Shown: piece after piece, positions 56,961 through 64,000 of the stretch | Numbering within the stretch: position 1 is the stretch's first letter | Layout: each line of letters opens with the position of its first letter | DNA from: Alteripontixanthobacter muriae | Lineage (GTDB): Bacteria; Pseudomonadota; Alphaproteobacteria; Sphingomonadales; Sphingomonadaceae | DNA: 64,000 bases | Assembly (NCBI RefSeq): GCF_013336795.1 | Contig: NZ_JAAFZT010000003.1 | Location: 1 to 64,000, forward strand | Reading direction: 5' to 3' | Notes under the pieces: model-generated | Seen by the model: the letters and a program-made list of their open reading frames with translations, nothing else | Database searches by the model: none | What the model was told of the DNA's origin: nothing | Translations under genes and position numbers: made by a program

Positions 56961-58022
56961 TCAATCCGGCGGCAGCAGGGATGCGATGCCGTATGTTTCC
57001 GCCGCCGTAGCGGCGAACAGCGAACGTTTCTCACTATCGGACGAGCCTTGTGACAAGCGCTTGAAGGCATTCCACAGCGTGTCGTAATCCGCGCCCCAGC
57101 GATCGACGGGGTAGTTGCTTTCGAACATCGCCCGGTCGGCACCGAATGCTTCGATGCAGGTGTCGATATAGGGCTTCCACATGGCAGCGAGCATTTCAGA
57201 CCCGCAGCCTTTGGCCGGACCTTCTTCGGGCATGCCGCAGAACGCCATGGCGAGGCCCCCCAGTTTCACGCTGACATTCTCGCAAGTGCCGAGATCGCGT
57301 ATATTTTTCTGCCAGCGTTCGAAATATTCGGGCAGGGTACCGCGATAGGACGCGATGTTGAGCGGCGTTCCGCAATGGTCGAGGATGATCGGCTGATCGG
57401 GGAAGGCGCGAGCCAGGGCGATCACATCTGGCAATTGCGGCTCCAGCACCCATGCATCGAAGGTCAGCCCCATCTGCCCGAGGTGACGAAACCCTTTGCG
57501 AAACGCATCGCTTTCATACAGGCCCTCCGGCGCATGGAAGGGCGGCCCGAGCACGTCCGCATTGGCGTCCCAGGCTGCGGCGTGACGGATCCCCTTGAAC
57601 CGCTCCGGTGCTGCCTGTTGCAGGCGCTCCAGCGTTGATCTGGCGGCGTCGCCACGCGCCAGATCGGCATGGCCGATGATGGTGGCGCAAGGGCGATAGG
57701 TGCCGTATAATCCGCTGGCCCCTTGCGCGGCCACGCCGTTCACGAATTCTACCTCGCCGACGACCTTGTCGGCATCGCCGTAGGCGGGATTATAGAATGC
57801 GCCACACTCCATGAAGACTGTGCCGATTATGTTATGGCCTTCGGCGGAACCGCCTTTCGTATCGGCCTGCAAGGCATCGAAGGTGTAATAGGCCGCGCCG
57901 GAGATCGCCTCCAGAAAATCGTGCCGCGGTTCGGGGAAGGCCGGGATTATGGGCCGCAGATCCCATAGGTGGTGATGCGGATCGATGATCGGCAATTCGG
58001 GTTCGATGATCTCTTCGGGCAT
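56961..58022 (-). CDS. Amidohydrolase family (amidohydrolase 2) protein
   Basis: A 353-residue TIM-barrel hydrolase. The metal-binding start is IIDPHHHLWDL (about 12-22). Later blocks are FKGIRHAAAWD, ILDHCGTPLN, NVSVKLGGLAM and FESNYPVDRW with a final metal-ligand region. This is the amidohydrolase-2 (PF04909) group that includes lactonases and decarboxylases. Substrate unknown. It is on the same strand as the nitronate monooxygenase gene, with about 100 bases between. ATG 58022 follows GGAGAGG. Confidence 0.84.
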   Translation of the reverse strand: MPEEIIEPELPIIDPHHHLWDLRPIIPAFPEPRHDFLEAISGAAYYTFDALQADTKGGSAEGHNIIGTVFMECGAFYNPAYGDADKVVGEVEFVNGVAAQGASGLYGTYRPCATIIGHADLARGDAARSTLERLQQAAPERFKGIRHAAAWDANADVLGPPFHAPEGLYESDAFRKGFRHLGQMGLTFDAWVLEPQLPDVIALARAFPDQPIILDHCGTPLNIASYRGTLPEYFERWQKNIRDLGTCENVSVKLGGLAMAFCGMPEEGPAKGCGSEMLAAMWKPYIDTCIEAFGADRAMFESNYPVDRWGADYDTLWNAFKRLSQGSSDSEKRSLFAATAAETYGIASLLPPD

Positions 58023-58120
58023 TCCTGCGGTCCTCTCCTTGCCTCTTTGTTCTAGTTGCAAATTATGTGGCACAGGTCAGGCAAGCAGGCCAACCCTGGC
58101 GAGTTGGCGCGAAAGTCGGA

Positions 58121-58525
58121 TCAGTCCATGCCCGGGTAGGTCTGGAATTCCGGCAGTTCTGTCATGGCCTGAACCCATTCGACACGCTCCTTGACCATGA
58201 TCTGAGCAGTAGGAGCATGGGCCGCCATGTCGTCCAGTGTACCGGATTGAATATCGACGATGCCGGGCAACATCTCTGCATTGCGATAAAACAGTCCGGT
58301 TCCGCAGTTTCCGCAGAACTCGCGCATCCCGTGTTCGCTTGACCGATAGGTAGCCGGAGAGCCCTCGATCGAGAGGTCGGCCTCCTGGAAGGCTATCCAG
58401 CCGACCACAGGAGCGCCGGCCCAATGGCGGCAGTCGCTGCAGTGGCAAAGTGCGTGATGCTCAGCCGGTCCACTGGCCGAGTAGCTGATGGCGCCGCAGA
58501 GGCACCTTCCCGTTGTTGCTGTCAT
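58121..58525 (-). CDS. GFA family (CENP-V/GFA domain) protein
   Basis: A 134-residue zinc protein with CLCGAISYS near the start, CHCSDCRHWAG (about 27-37) and EFCGNCGTGLFY (about 89-100): the Cys pattern of the glutathione-dependent formaldehyde-activating family. Most members have unknown substrates. Same strand as the amidohydrolase gene. Confidence 0.88.
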   Translation of the reverse strand: MTATTGRCLCGAISYSASGPAEHHALCHCSDCRHWAGAPVVGWIAFQEADLSIEGSPATYRSSEHGMREFCGNCGTGLFYRNAEMLPGIVDIQSGTLDDMAAHAPTAQIMVKERVEWVQAMTELPEFQTYPGMD

Positions 58526-58602
58526 CGCTCCACCCTTTCCTGATTACATATGCGAACCGAAAACTTGAAAATTGCAACTCCACTGGGGCGGACTGAGCTT
58601 CT

Positions 58603-59613
58603 TCAGACAAGCCCCTCCAGCACCTGATCCGGTGGGCGATGACCATCCATCCAGAAGCGGATATTGGCGATGATCTTCTCGCCCGAGGCTTCGCGCCCTT
58701 CGAGGGTGGCGCTGCCGATGTGGGGCAGGGTCATGACGTTGGGATGCGCGATCAGCCGAGCATCGACCTTCGGTTCATGCGGGTAGACATCCAGGCCTGC
58801 GCCGATCAGCGCACCGCTTTCTAGCGCCTCGATCAGCGCCTCCTGATCGAGCAGGTCGCTGCGCGCGGTGTTGATCAGTGCAGCGCCAGGCTTCATCAGA
58901 CCTATGCGCCGCGCGTCCAGCAACCCCGTCGTGCTTGGCGTCGAGGGGCAATGCAGCGTGACGATGTCTGACTGCCTCAGCAGATCGTCGAGGTTCTCGA
59001 CGAACTCGGCGCCGAAGACGTTCTCGATCGCCGGCGGCAGGCGGTGGCGGTTGTGATAGGCGATCCGCAATCCGAAGGCGCGGGCGCGGTGGGCCACGGC
59101 CTGGCCGATGCGCCCCATGCCGACGATGCCCAAAACCTTGCCACCCAATTGCCGCCCGAGCAGGGCCGAAGGTGCCCAGCCGCTCCATTCGCCGCGCCGC
59201 ACCAGCGCGATGCCTTCGCGCACGCGGCGAGGGACGCCGATGATCATCTCCATCGCCAGATCGGCGGTGTCGTCGGTGAAAACGCCGGGCGTATTGGTGA
59301 CGATGATCTTGCGGCTTCTCGCCGCGGCAAGGTCGATGTGATCGGTGCCCGCGCCGAAGCTGGCGATCAGGCCAAGTTGCGGACCGGCCTGCAGGATCAG
59401 TTCGGCGTCGATGGTATCGGTCACCGTCGGCACCAGCACATCTGCCTCCTGCATTGCGGCGGCGATCTCGCTTCGGGTCATCGGCGTGTCACCCGTGTTC
59501 AGGCGAGTGTCGAAGAGCTCGCTTAGCCTGCCCTCGATCTCCGGCAGCAAATGCCGGGTTACGACGACCCGAGGCGGCTTGGTACGGCGAGGGGATGGAA
59601 TGCTGTCGGCCAT
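58603..59613 (-). CDS. D-isomer specific 2-hydroxyacid dehydrogenase
   Basis: A 336-residue NAD(P)-dependent reductase. The Rossmann motif is LGIVGMGRIGQAVAHRA (about 155-171), followed by YHNRHRL, where Asn-Arg instead of Asp suggests NADPH. The catalytic set is Arg in NTARSDLLD, Glu in YPHEPKVD and His in LPHIGSATLE. This fits glyoxylate, hydroxypyruvate or similar D-2-hydroxyacid reductases. It is divergent from the SH3 protein gene. Confidence 0.88.
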   Translation of the reverse strand: MADSIPSPRRTKPPRVVVTRHLLPEIEGRLSELFDTRLNTGDTPMTRSEIAAAMQEADVLVPTVTDTIDAELILQAGPQLGLIASFGAGTDHIDLAAARSRKIIVTNTPGVFTDDTADLAMEMIIGVPRRVREGIALVRRGEWSGWAPSALLGRQLGGKVLGIVGMGRIGQAVAHRARAFGLRIAYHNRHRLPPAIENVFGAEFVENLDDLLRQSDIVTLHCPSTPSTTGLLDARRIGLMKPGAALINTARSDLLDQEALIEALESGALIGAGLDVYPHEPKVDARLIAHPNVMTLPHIGSATLEGREASGEKIIANIRFWMDGHRPPDQVLEGLV

Positions 59614-59699
59614 GCTGTTTTGCTAGGCCCCGCCGTGCGTCCCGGTCAAGGGACAGCATCTGCATCAACCCGGCTTGCTGCGGCGGGCATTACGATTGT

Positions 59700-60203
59700 A
59701 TGGAACGCACCATGCGCAATCCTGTTGAAAAACCCTCGCTAGTTGCCGCCGCGGCCATTTGCATTGCGGTTCTCTTCTCGTCCGCTCCGGCCCGCGCCCA
59801 GGACCGTGACGTTCCCTATTGGGCGACGATCCGAAGCGACAAATTAAATATGCGCGTTGGGCCGAGCCGGGAGTACCCGGTCGAGTGGGTCTACAGCCGG
59901 CCGGGCTTGCCGATCAAGGTCGTACGCGTGGTCGAAGGCTGGCGCATGATCGAAGATCCCGATGGCGAGCAGGGCTGGGTGGTCGCTCGCTTGCTCGACC
60001 CCGAACGCGGTGCGATCGTGATTGGCGACGAGGTCACGCCGATGCGGGACGGCCCTTCCGACGCGGCGGCGCTGAAATGGAATCTGGAGCCAGGAGTTAT
60101 CGGAACGCTCGGGCCTTGCGACGAGGGCTGGTGCCGGCTGGATGTGGAAGGGCACCGCGGTTTCGTGCGGCAAGCCAGGCTGTGGGGCGCTGGCGAACCA
60201 TAG
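59700..60203 (+). CDS. Exported SH3-domain protein
   Basis: A 167-residue protein with a signal peptide ending ARAQD near residue 35, then two bacterial SH3-like units (about 42-100 and 105-160). The first has RSDKLNMRVGPSREYPVEWVY and GWRMIEDPDGEQGWV, a pattern of peptidoglycan-binding SH3_3/SH3_4 domains. I chose ATG 59700; ATG 59712 is possible. A longer open frame from 59454 is antisense to the upstream dehydrogenase. Confidence 0.82.
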   Translation: MERTMRNPVEKPSLVAAAAICIAVLFSSAPARAQDRDVPYWATIRSDKLNMRVGPSREYPVEWVYSRPGLPIKVVRVVEGWRMIEDPDGEQGWVVARLLDPERGAIVIGDEVTPMRDGPSDAAALKWNLEPGVIGTLGPCDEGWCRLDVEGHRGFVRQARLWGAGEP

Positions 60204-60206
60204 GAC

Positions 60207-60235
60207 CGGCGGGCAGGATAAGGTCCGACCCGCCG
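60207..60235. terminator. Possible terminator hairpin between convergent genes
   Basis: CGGCGGG and CCCGCCG form a 7-bp stem with a 15-base loop between the SH3 gene and the thiolase gene. There is no long T-run, so its role is uncertain. Confidence 0.4.
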
Positions 60236-60250
60236 ATTCTGCAGTTCAGA

Positions 60251-61447
60251 TCAAAGCATCTCCACCGCGACTGCAGTCGCTTCGCCGCCGCCGATGCAGA
60301 GGCTGGCCACGCCCTTGGTCTTGCCCTGCTCCTTCAATGCGTTGAGCAAGGTGACGATGATGCGCGTGCCGCTCGCACCGATGGGGTGACCCAGCGCGGT
60401 GCCGCCGCCATTGACGTTGATCTTGTCATGCGGGATGCCGATGTCGCGCATCGCGAACATGGCCACGCAGGCGAAAGCTTCGTTCACTTCCCACAGATCG
60501 ACCTCGTCAGCGCTCCATCCAGCGGACTTCAGAACTTTCTCGATCGCACCGATTGGCGCGACGGTGAACTGCGCCGGTTCCTGCGCGTGAGCGGCCATGG
60601 CGACGATCTTTGCCACCGGGGACTTGCCAGCGCCTTTCGCAACGCTCTCCCGCGACAGCACGACAGCCGCAGCACCGTCGGAGATCGAACTTGAGGTTGC
60701 AGCGGTAATGGTGCCGTCCTTCGCAAAGGCGGGGCGAAGGGTCGGGATCTTGTCGGGCTTGCCGCGGCCGGGCTGCTCGTCATGTTCGACCGTCTGTTCG
60801 CCCTTGCGGGTCGTGAAAGTCACCGGGACGACTTCGCCGGCGAAGGCTCCGATATCGATAGCGGCATTGGCGCGGCGGAGGCTCTCGATGGAATATTCGT
60901 CCATCGCCTCGCGAGTCAGCTGGTATTCGTTGGCGGTGTCCTGAGCAAAGGTGCCCATGGCGCGGCCTTCCTCATAGGCATCTTCAAGCCCGTCGAGGAA
61001 CATGTGGTCATAGGTGGTGTCATGGCCGAGCCGCGCGCCTGAACGGTGCTTCTTGAGCAGATAAGGCGCGTTGGTCATGCTCTCCATCCCGCCTGCAACG
61101 ACGGTGTCGACAGTGCCTGAAGCCAGCGCCTCTGCTCCCATGATGACGGTCTGCATGCCGCTGCCGCAGACCTTGTTCACAGTGGTCGCCTGCACCGATT
61201 TCGGCAGGCCCGCCTTGATCGCGGCCTGCCGCGCCGGTGCCTGACCCAGCCCGGCCGGCAGCACGCAACCCATGTAGACGCGGTCGATATCGCCGCCTTC
61301 CACTCCGGCGCGCTCGACCGCTGCCTTAACCGCGGTCGCGCCGAGTTCGGTCGCCGACACGTCGGCCAGTGCGCCCTGCATGCCGCCCATCGGCGTGCGC
61401 GCATAGGACATGATGACGACGGGATCTGATGAATTGAACTGGGCCAT
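60251..61447 (-). CDS. Acetyl-CoA acetyltransferase (thiolase)
   Basis: A 398-residue thiolase. The acyl-accepting cysteine sits in NKVCGSGMQ (Cys94); the second motif is NVNGGGTALGHPIGASG with the catalytic histidine, and the final CIGGGEATA has the second cysteine. It joins two acetyl-CoA or runs backwards in fatty acid or amino acid breakdown. ATG 61447 is the start with thiolase alignment. The open frame continues upstream for over 500 codons opposite the aldehyde dehydrogenase gene, which I reject as coding. Confidence 0.93.
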   Translation of the reverse strand: MAQFNSSDPVVIMSYARTPMGGMQGALADVSATELGATAVKAAVERAGVEGGDIDRVYMGCVLPAGLGQAPARQAAIKAGLPKSVQATTVNKVCGSGMQTVIMGAEALASGTVDTVVAGGMESMTNAPYLLKKHRSGARLGHDTTYDHMFLDGLEDAYEEGRAMGTFAQDTANEYQLTREAMDEYSIESLRRANAAIDIGAFAGEVVPVTFTTRKGEQTVEHDEQPGRGKPDKIPTLRPAFAKDGTITAATSSSISDGAAAVVLSRESVAKGAGKSPVAKIVAMAAHAQEPAQFTVAPIGAIEKVLKSAGWSADEVDLWEVNEAFACVAMFAMRDIGIPHDKINVNGGGTALGHPIGASGTRIIVTLLNALKEQGKTKGVASLCIGGGEATAVAVEML

Positions 61448-61549
61448 GTCAGTTGCCTTTATATCGCGTGGATTAATGTTATGCTGGACGCCACATAAGG
61501 ATGCGGTTCGAACATGCAAAGCCGCGAACCACTGGACGGAGAGCGAAAA

Positions 61550-62959
61550 ATGGCCGACAATCGACAGGACGATCTCGAGCATATCCTGAAGGTGCAGCGC
61601 GCCGCCTTCACCTCGGCCCGCCCGGAACGGCTGGAGATGCGGCGTGATCGCATCAAACGGGCCATGCAGCTCCTGGAAGAAAATGCAGTCGATCTCTGCG
61701 CCGCGATGAGCTCCGATTTCGGCAATCGCAGCCCCTATCAGTCGATGATGACGGATATCACCGGCACCGTGAACTTCGGCAAATATTGCCTGAAGAACCT
61801 CGATGACTGGGCGAAACCCAATAAACGGAAGGTGCAGTTTCCGCTCGGCCTCTTGGGTGCCCGCGCAGAGGTTCGCTACGAACCCAAGGGTGTCATCGGT
61901 ATCATGAGCCCGTGGAACTTTCCGGTGAACCTTTCCTTCGGTCCGCTGATGCAGGTGCTGGCCGCTGGCAACCGCGCCATGCTGAAGCCAAGCGAGTTCA
62001 CCGAAAAGACCAGCGCTCTCACAGCGGAACTGGTTGAGAAATATTTCCGGCCAGAAGAAGTAGCGGTCATCAACGGCGGGCCTGAGGTGGCGCATGCTTT
62101 TTCGGCATTGCCCTTCGATCACCTTGTATTCACCGGCTCGACCGGAACCGGGCGCAAGGTGATGCAGGCCGCTGCCGCCAATCTGGTGCCGGTAACGCTG
62201 GAACTCGGCGGCAAGTCGCCCGTGGTCCTCGGCCAGAGCGCGGATGTCGCCCGGGCGGGAGAGCGCATCGCGTTGGGCAAGATGATGAATGCCGGGCAGA
62301 TCTGCCTCGCGCCGGATTATCTGATGGTTCCCGAGGACAAGGAGATCGACACGATCGCCGCAATCGAATCGGCTGCGTCCTCCATGTATCCAACCATCCT
62401 CGACAATGACGATTACGCTTCCGTCGTGACCGACAAGCACTTCCAGCGGCTGCAGGACATGGTGGAGGATGCCCGCGGCAAGGGCGCCGATGTCATCGAG
62501 ATCAATCCGGCCAACGAGGATTTCTCCAGCACCAACAGCCGCAAGATGCCGCTGACGCTGCTGCGCAATGTGACGGACGACATGCAGGCGATGAAGGAAG
62601 AAATCTTCGGACCCGTCCTGCCGATCCGCACATATTCGCGCATCGACGATGCCATAGGCTACATCAACGATCACGATCGTCCGCTTGGCCTCTATTACTT
62701 CGGTGAGGACACTTCCGAGCGGGAGCATGTGCTTAATCGCACCATCTCGGGCGGGGTCACCGTTAACGACGTCGTCTTCCACGTTTCGATGGAGGATCTG
62801 CCGTTCGGCGGAGTCGGTCCTTCCGGTATCGGTTCCTATCACGGGCCGGAGGGTTTCCGTGAATTCAGCCATGCACGTGCGATCTATCGTCAGCCGCGCA
62901 CGGATGTGGCCAAGCTCGCCAAGATGAAGCCGCCTTACGCTGGCGGCGCCGCCAGCTAG
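61550..62959 (+). CDS. Aldehyde dehydrogenase (coniferyl aldehyde dehydrogenase-like)
   Basis: A predicted 469-residue NAD(P)-dependent dehydrogenase. Seen: GVIGIMSPWNFPVNLSFGPL (about 111-130), FTGSTGTGRKVMQ, LELGGKSPV with the general base, and the catalytic cysteine in NAGQICLAP (about residue 252). The C-terminus ends PFGGVGPSGIGSYHG. Overall it resembles the coniferyl aldehyde dehydrogenase group, which uses aromatic or medium-chain aldehydes. GGAGAG precedes ATG 61550, which I prefer to 61514. It is divergent from the thiolase gene. Confidence 0.88.
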   Translation: MADNRQDDLEHILKVQRAAFTSARPERLEMRRDRIKRAMQLLEENAVDLCAAMSSDFGNRSPYQSMMTDITGTVNFGKYCLKNLDDWAKPNKRKVQFPLGLLGARAEVRYEPKGVIGIMSPWNFPVNLSFGPLMQVLAAGNRAMLKPSEFTEKTSALTAELVEKYFRPEEVAVINGGPEVAHAFSALPFDHLVFTGSTGTGRKVMQAAAANLVPVTLELGGKSPVVLGQSADVARAGERIALGKMMNAGQICLAPDYLMVPEDKEIDTIAAIESAASSMYPTILDNDDYASVVTDKHFQRLQDMVEDARGKGADVIEINPANEDFSSTNSRKMPLTLLRNVTDDMQAMKEEIFGPVLPIRTYSRIDDAIGYINDHDRPLGLYYFGEDTSEREHVLNRTISGGVTVNDVVFHVSMEDLPFGGVGPSGIGSYHGPEGFREFSHARAIYRQPRTDVAKLAKMKPPYAGGAAS

Positions 62960-62998
62960 GCTATACAACGGGCGACCTGCCGCTCGACTCGAAGAATC

Positions 62999-63032
62999 AC
63001 CGCTTCGTGGCAGAAATACGCCACGAAGCGGT
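62999..63032. terminator. Perfect 13-bp hairpin between aldehyde dehydrogenase and nuoA
   Basis: ACCGCTTCGTGGC pairs fully with GCCACGAAGCGGT around an 8-base loop. It lies 39 bases after the dehydrogenase stop and about 100 bases before nuoA, so it should separate the two transcripts. The 3' side has only a weak T content. Confidence 0.7.
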
Positions 63033-63135
63033 CCTAAGTCTTGGAATTGGACCGAGTCCCGCCCTTGCGCGATAGCGGGCGTGCCTCTAGATGCGGGGTC
63101 GGCAATTCCGCCAACCAGCCGGATATGCGAACCTC

Positions 63136-63510
63136 GTGGTCGATCTCAGTCAATATCTACCTATTCTCATCTTCCTGGGGATCGCGCTCGCGCTGTCGTG
63201 CCTGTTCGTGTTCCTGCCGATGGGCGTGTCGCGCCTGACGGGCAGTCACAACCCGACGGCGGAAAAACTCAGCGAATATGAATGCGGCTTTCCCGCTTTC
63301 GAGGATCCGCGCAGCCAGTTCGACGTGAACTTCTATCTGATCGCGATCCTGTTCATCATCTTCGATCTTGAGGCGGCTTTCCTGTTTCCATGGGCTGTCA
63401 GTCTGGATCTCACCGGCTGGCCGGGCTGGATCACCATGATGATCTTCCTGTTCGAGCTCATCGTCGGCTTCGCCTACGCCTGGAAGAAAGGAGCACTGGA
63501 ATGGGAATGA
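63136..63510 (+). CDS. nuoA: NADH-quinone oxidoreductase subunit A
   Basis: Small membrane subunit of complex I, 124 residues with three hydrophobic helices. The conserved loop [22 protein letters not shown] (about 56-77) includes the ND3-type Cys. [14 protein letters not shown] follows. I chose the GTG at 63136 because it gives the family's usual length; an in-frame ATG at 63091 would add 15 polar residues. Ends overlapping nuoB. Confidence 0.93.
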   Translation: MVDLSQYLPILIFLGIALALSCLFVFLPMGVSRLTGSHNPTAEKLSEYECGFPAFEDPRSQFDVNFYLIAILFIIFDLEAAFLFPWAVSLDLTGWPGWITMMIFLFELIVGFAYAWKKGALEWE

Positions 63511-64000
63511 CCGACAACAAGGCGTCGCCCTATCCGCCCGCCGGCGGCGTAATCGCGCCCGACCACAACCAGATGCTGCATGCCCCGACCGCCAAGGGCG
63601 GCGACGTGCTCAACCCCGATGCGGAATATTTCCGCGCCATGCAGACCGAGGTGAACGACAAGGGGTTCCTCGTCACCACGACGGAAGACCTCTTCCAGTG
63701 GGCGCGTACCGGCAGCCTGTGGTGGATGACGTTCGGTCTCGCCTGCTGCGCGGTCGAAATGATCCATGTGAACATGCCGCGCTACGATATGGAACGCTTC
63801 GGCGTGGCACCGCGCGCATCACCGCGTCAGTCCGACGTGATGATTGTTGCCGGCACGCTATGCAACAAGATGGCGCCAGCCCTGCGCCGTGTCTATGACC
63901 AGATGTCCGATCCAAAATATGTGATCAGCATGGGCAGCTGCGCCAATGGCGGCGGCTATTATCATTACAGCTATTCCGTGGTGCGCGGCTGCGACCGGAT
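63501..64000 (+). CDS. nuoB: NADH-quinone oxidoreductase subunit B (cut by window end)
   Basis: Carries the N2 iron-sulfur cluster of complex I. The visible 166 codons have a polar N-terminal extension, [21 protein letters not shown] with the tandem Cys ligands (about 71-91), [15 protein letters not shown] and [30 protein letters not shown] lies just upstream of ATG 63501. ATG 63507 is a second possible start. The gene runs off the window. Confidence 0.95.
   Translation, partial: MGMTDNKASPYPPAGGVIAPDHNQMLHAPTAKGGDVLNPDAEYFRAMQTEVNDKGFLVTTTEDLFQWARTGSLWWMTFGLACCAVEMIHVNMPRYDMERFGVAPRASPRQSDVMIVAGTLCNKMAPALRRVYDQMSDPKYVISMGSCANGGGYYHYSYSVVRGCDR

Noticed and set aside
61448-62968. Open frame of over 500 codons continuing upstream of the thiolase, opposite the aldehyde dehydrogenase
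   Set aside because: It lies fully antisense to a well-supported gene, has no domain, and high-GC codon use keeps such antisense frames open by chance.

Overview
The window is a high-GC alphaproteobacterial chromosome segment. Gene content and order point to Sphingomonadales, probably the Erythrobacteraceae: zapA-6S-fau, phoR-pstCAB-phoU-phoB, imuA-imuB-dnaE2 with GAAC-N7-GAAC LexA boxes, and prsK/prsR next to an EPS sugar transferase. The family-level placement is inference.

Layout. 1-1165 is the edge of an accessory region: the 3' end of an IS5-type transposase, one small membrane ORF and AT-richer DNA, stopping at the 3' end of tRNA-Pro(CGG). 1423-6239 holds thyA and an E1alpha-E1beta-E2 branched-chain 2-oxoacid dehydrogenase operon. 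6243-9184 holds an exported protein, tRNA-Asp, a DUF2842 protein, fau, a probable 6S RNA, zapA and a small coiled-coil protein. 9185-14356 is a central-carbon block (tkt, gap, pgk, class I fba). 14373-18077 holds a lipoprotein, thiE, an M23 peptidase, efp, an inositol-phosphatase family gene and tRNA-Leu(CAA). 18087-21090 is bioF-bioD-bioA. 21178-25183 holds an SLC13-type permease, an exported M20 amidohydrolase and two small unknown genes. 25451-30372 is an EPS polyprenyl glycosylphosphotransferase with the PrsK/PrsR two-component pair, without exosortase. 30404-37179 is mostly membrane transport (SBF family, DUF475/TerC-like, NSS and APC families) with panB and an FMN-binding stress protein.

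37336-46080 is the most interesting block. It is an SOS-controlled mutagenesis cassette: imuA, imuB, a radical SAM DNA-repair-like protein, a DUF4130-UdgX fusion and dnaE2. Two perfect LexA boxes lie in it, one over the imuA promoter and one over the start of the radical SAM gene.

46077-52981 holds an extensin-like protein and the phosphate module phoR-pstC-pstA-pstB-phoU-phoB. A perfect Pho box lies between phoR and pstC, and there is no pstS. 53100-62959 holds tRNA-Glu, recJ, a flavodoxin-like protein and a loose set of catabolic or redox enzymes (nitronate monooxygenase, amidohydrolase, GFA protein, D-2-hydroxyacid dehydrogenase, thiolase, aldehyde dehydrogenase) plus an SH3 protein. The window ends inside the nuo operon (nuoA complete, nuoB cut).

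How they work together: most blocks are ordinary housekeeping operons with ATGA- or TGATG-type overlaps. The SOS cassette is the part with unexplained biology. It places a covalent uracil-DNA binder and a radical SAM enzyme in the same regulon and gene row as the translesion mutasome.
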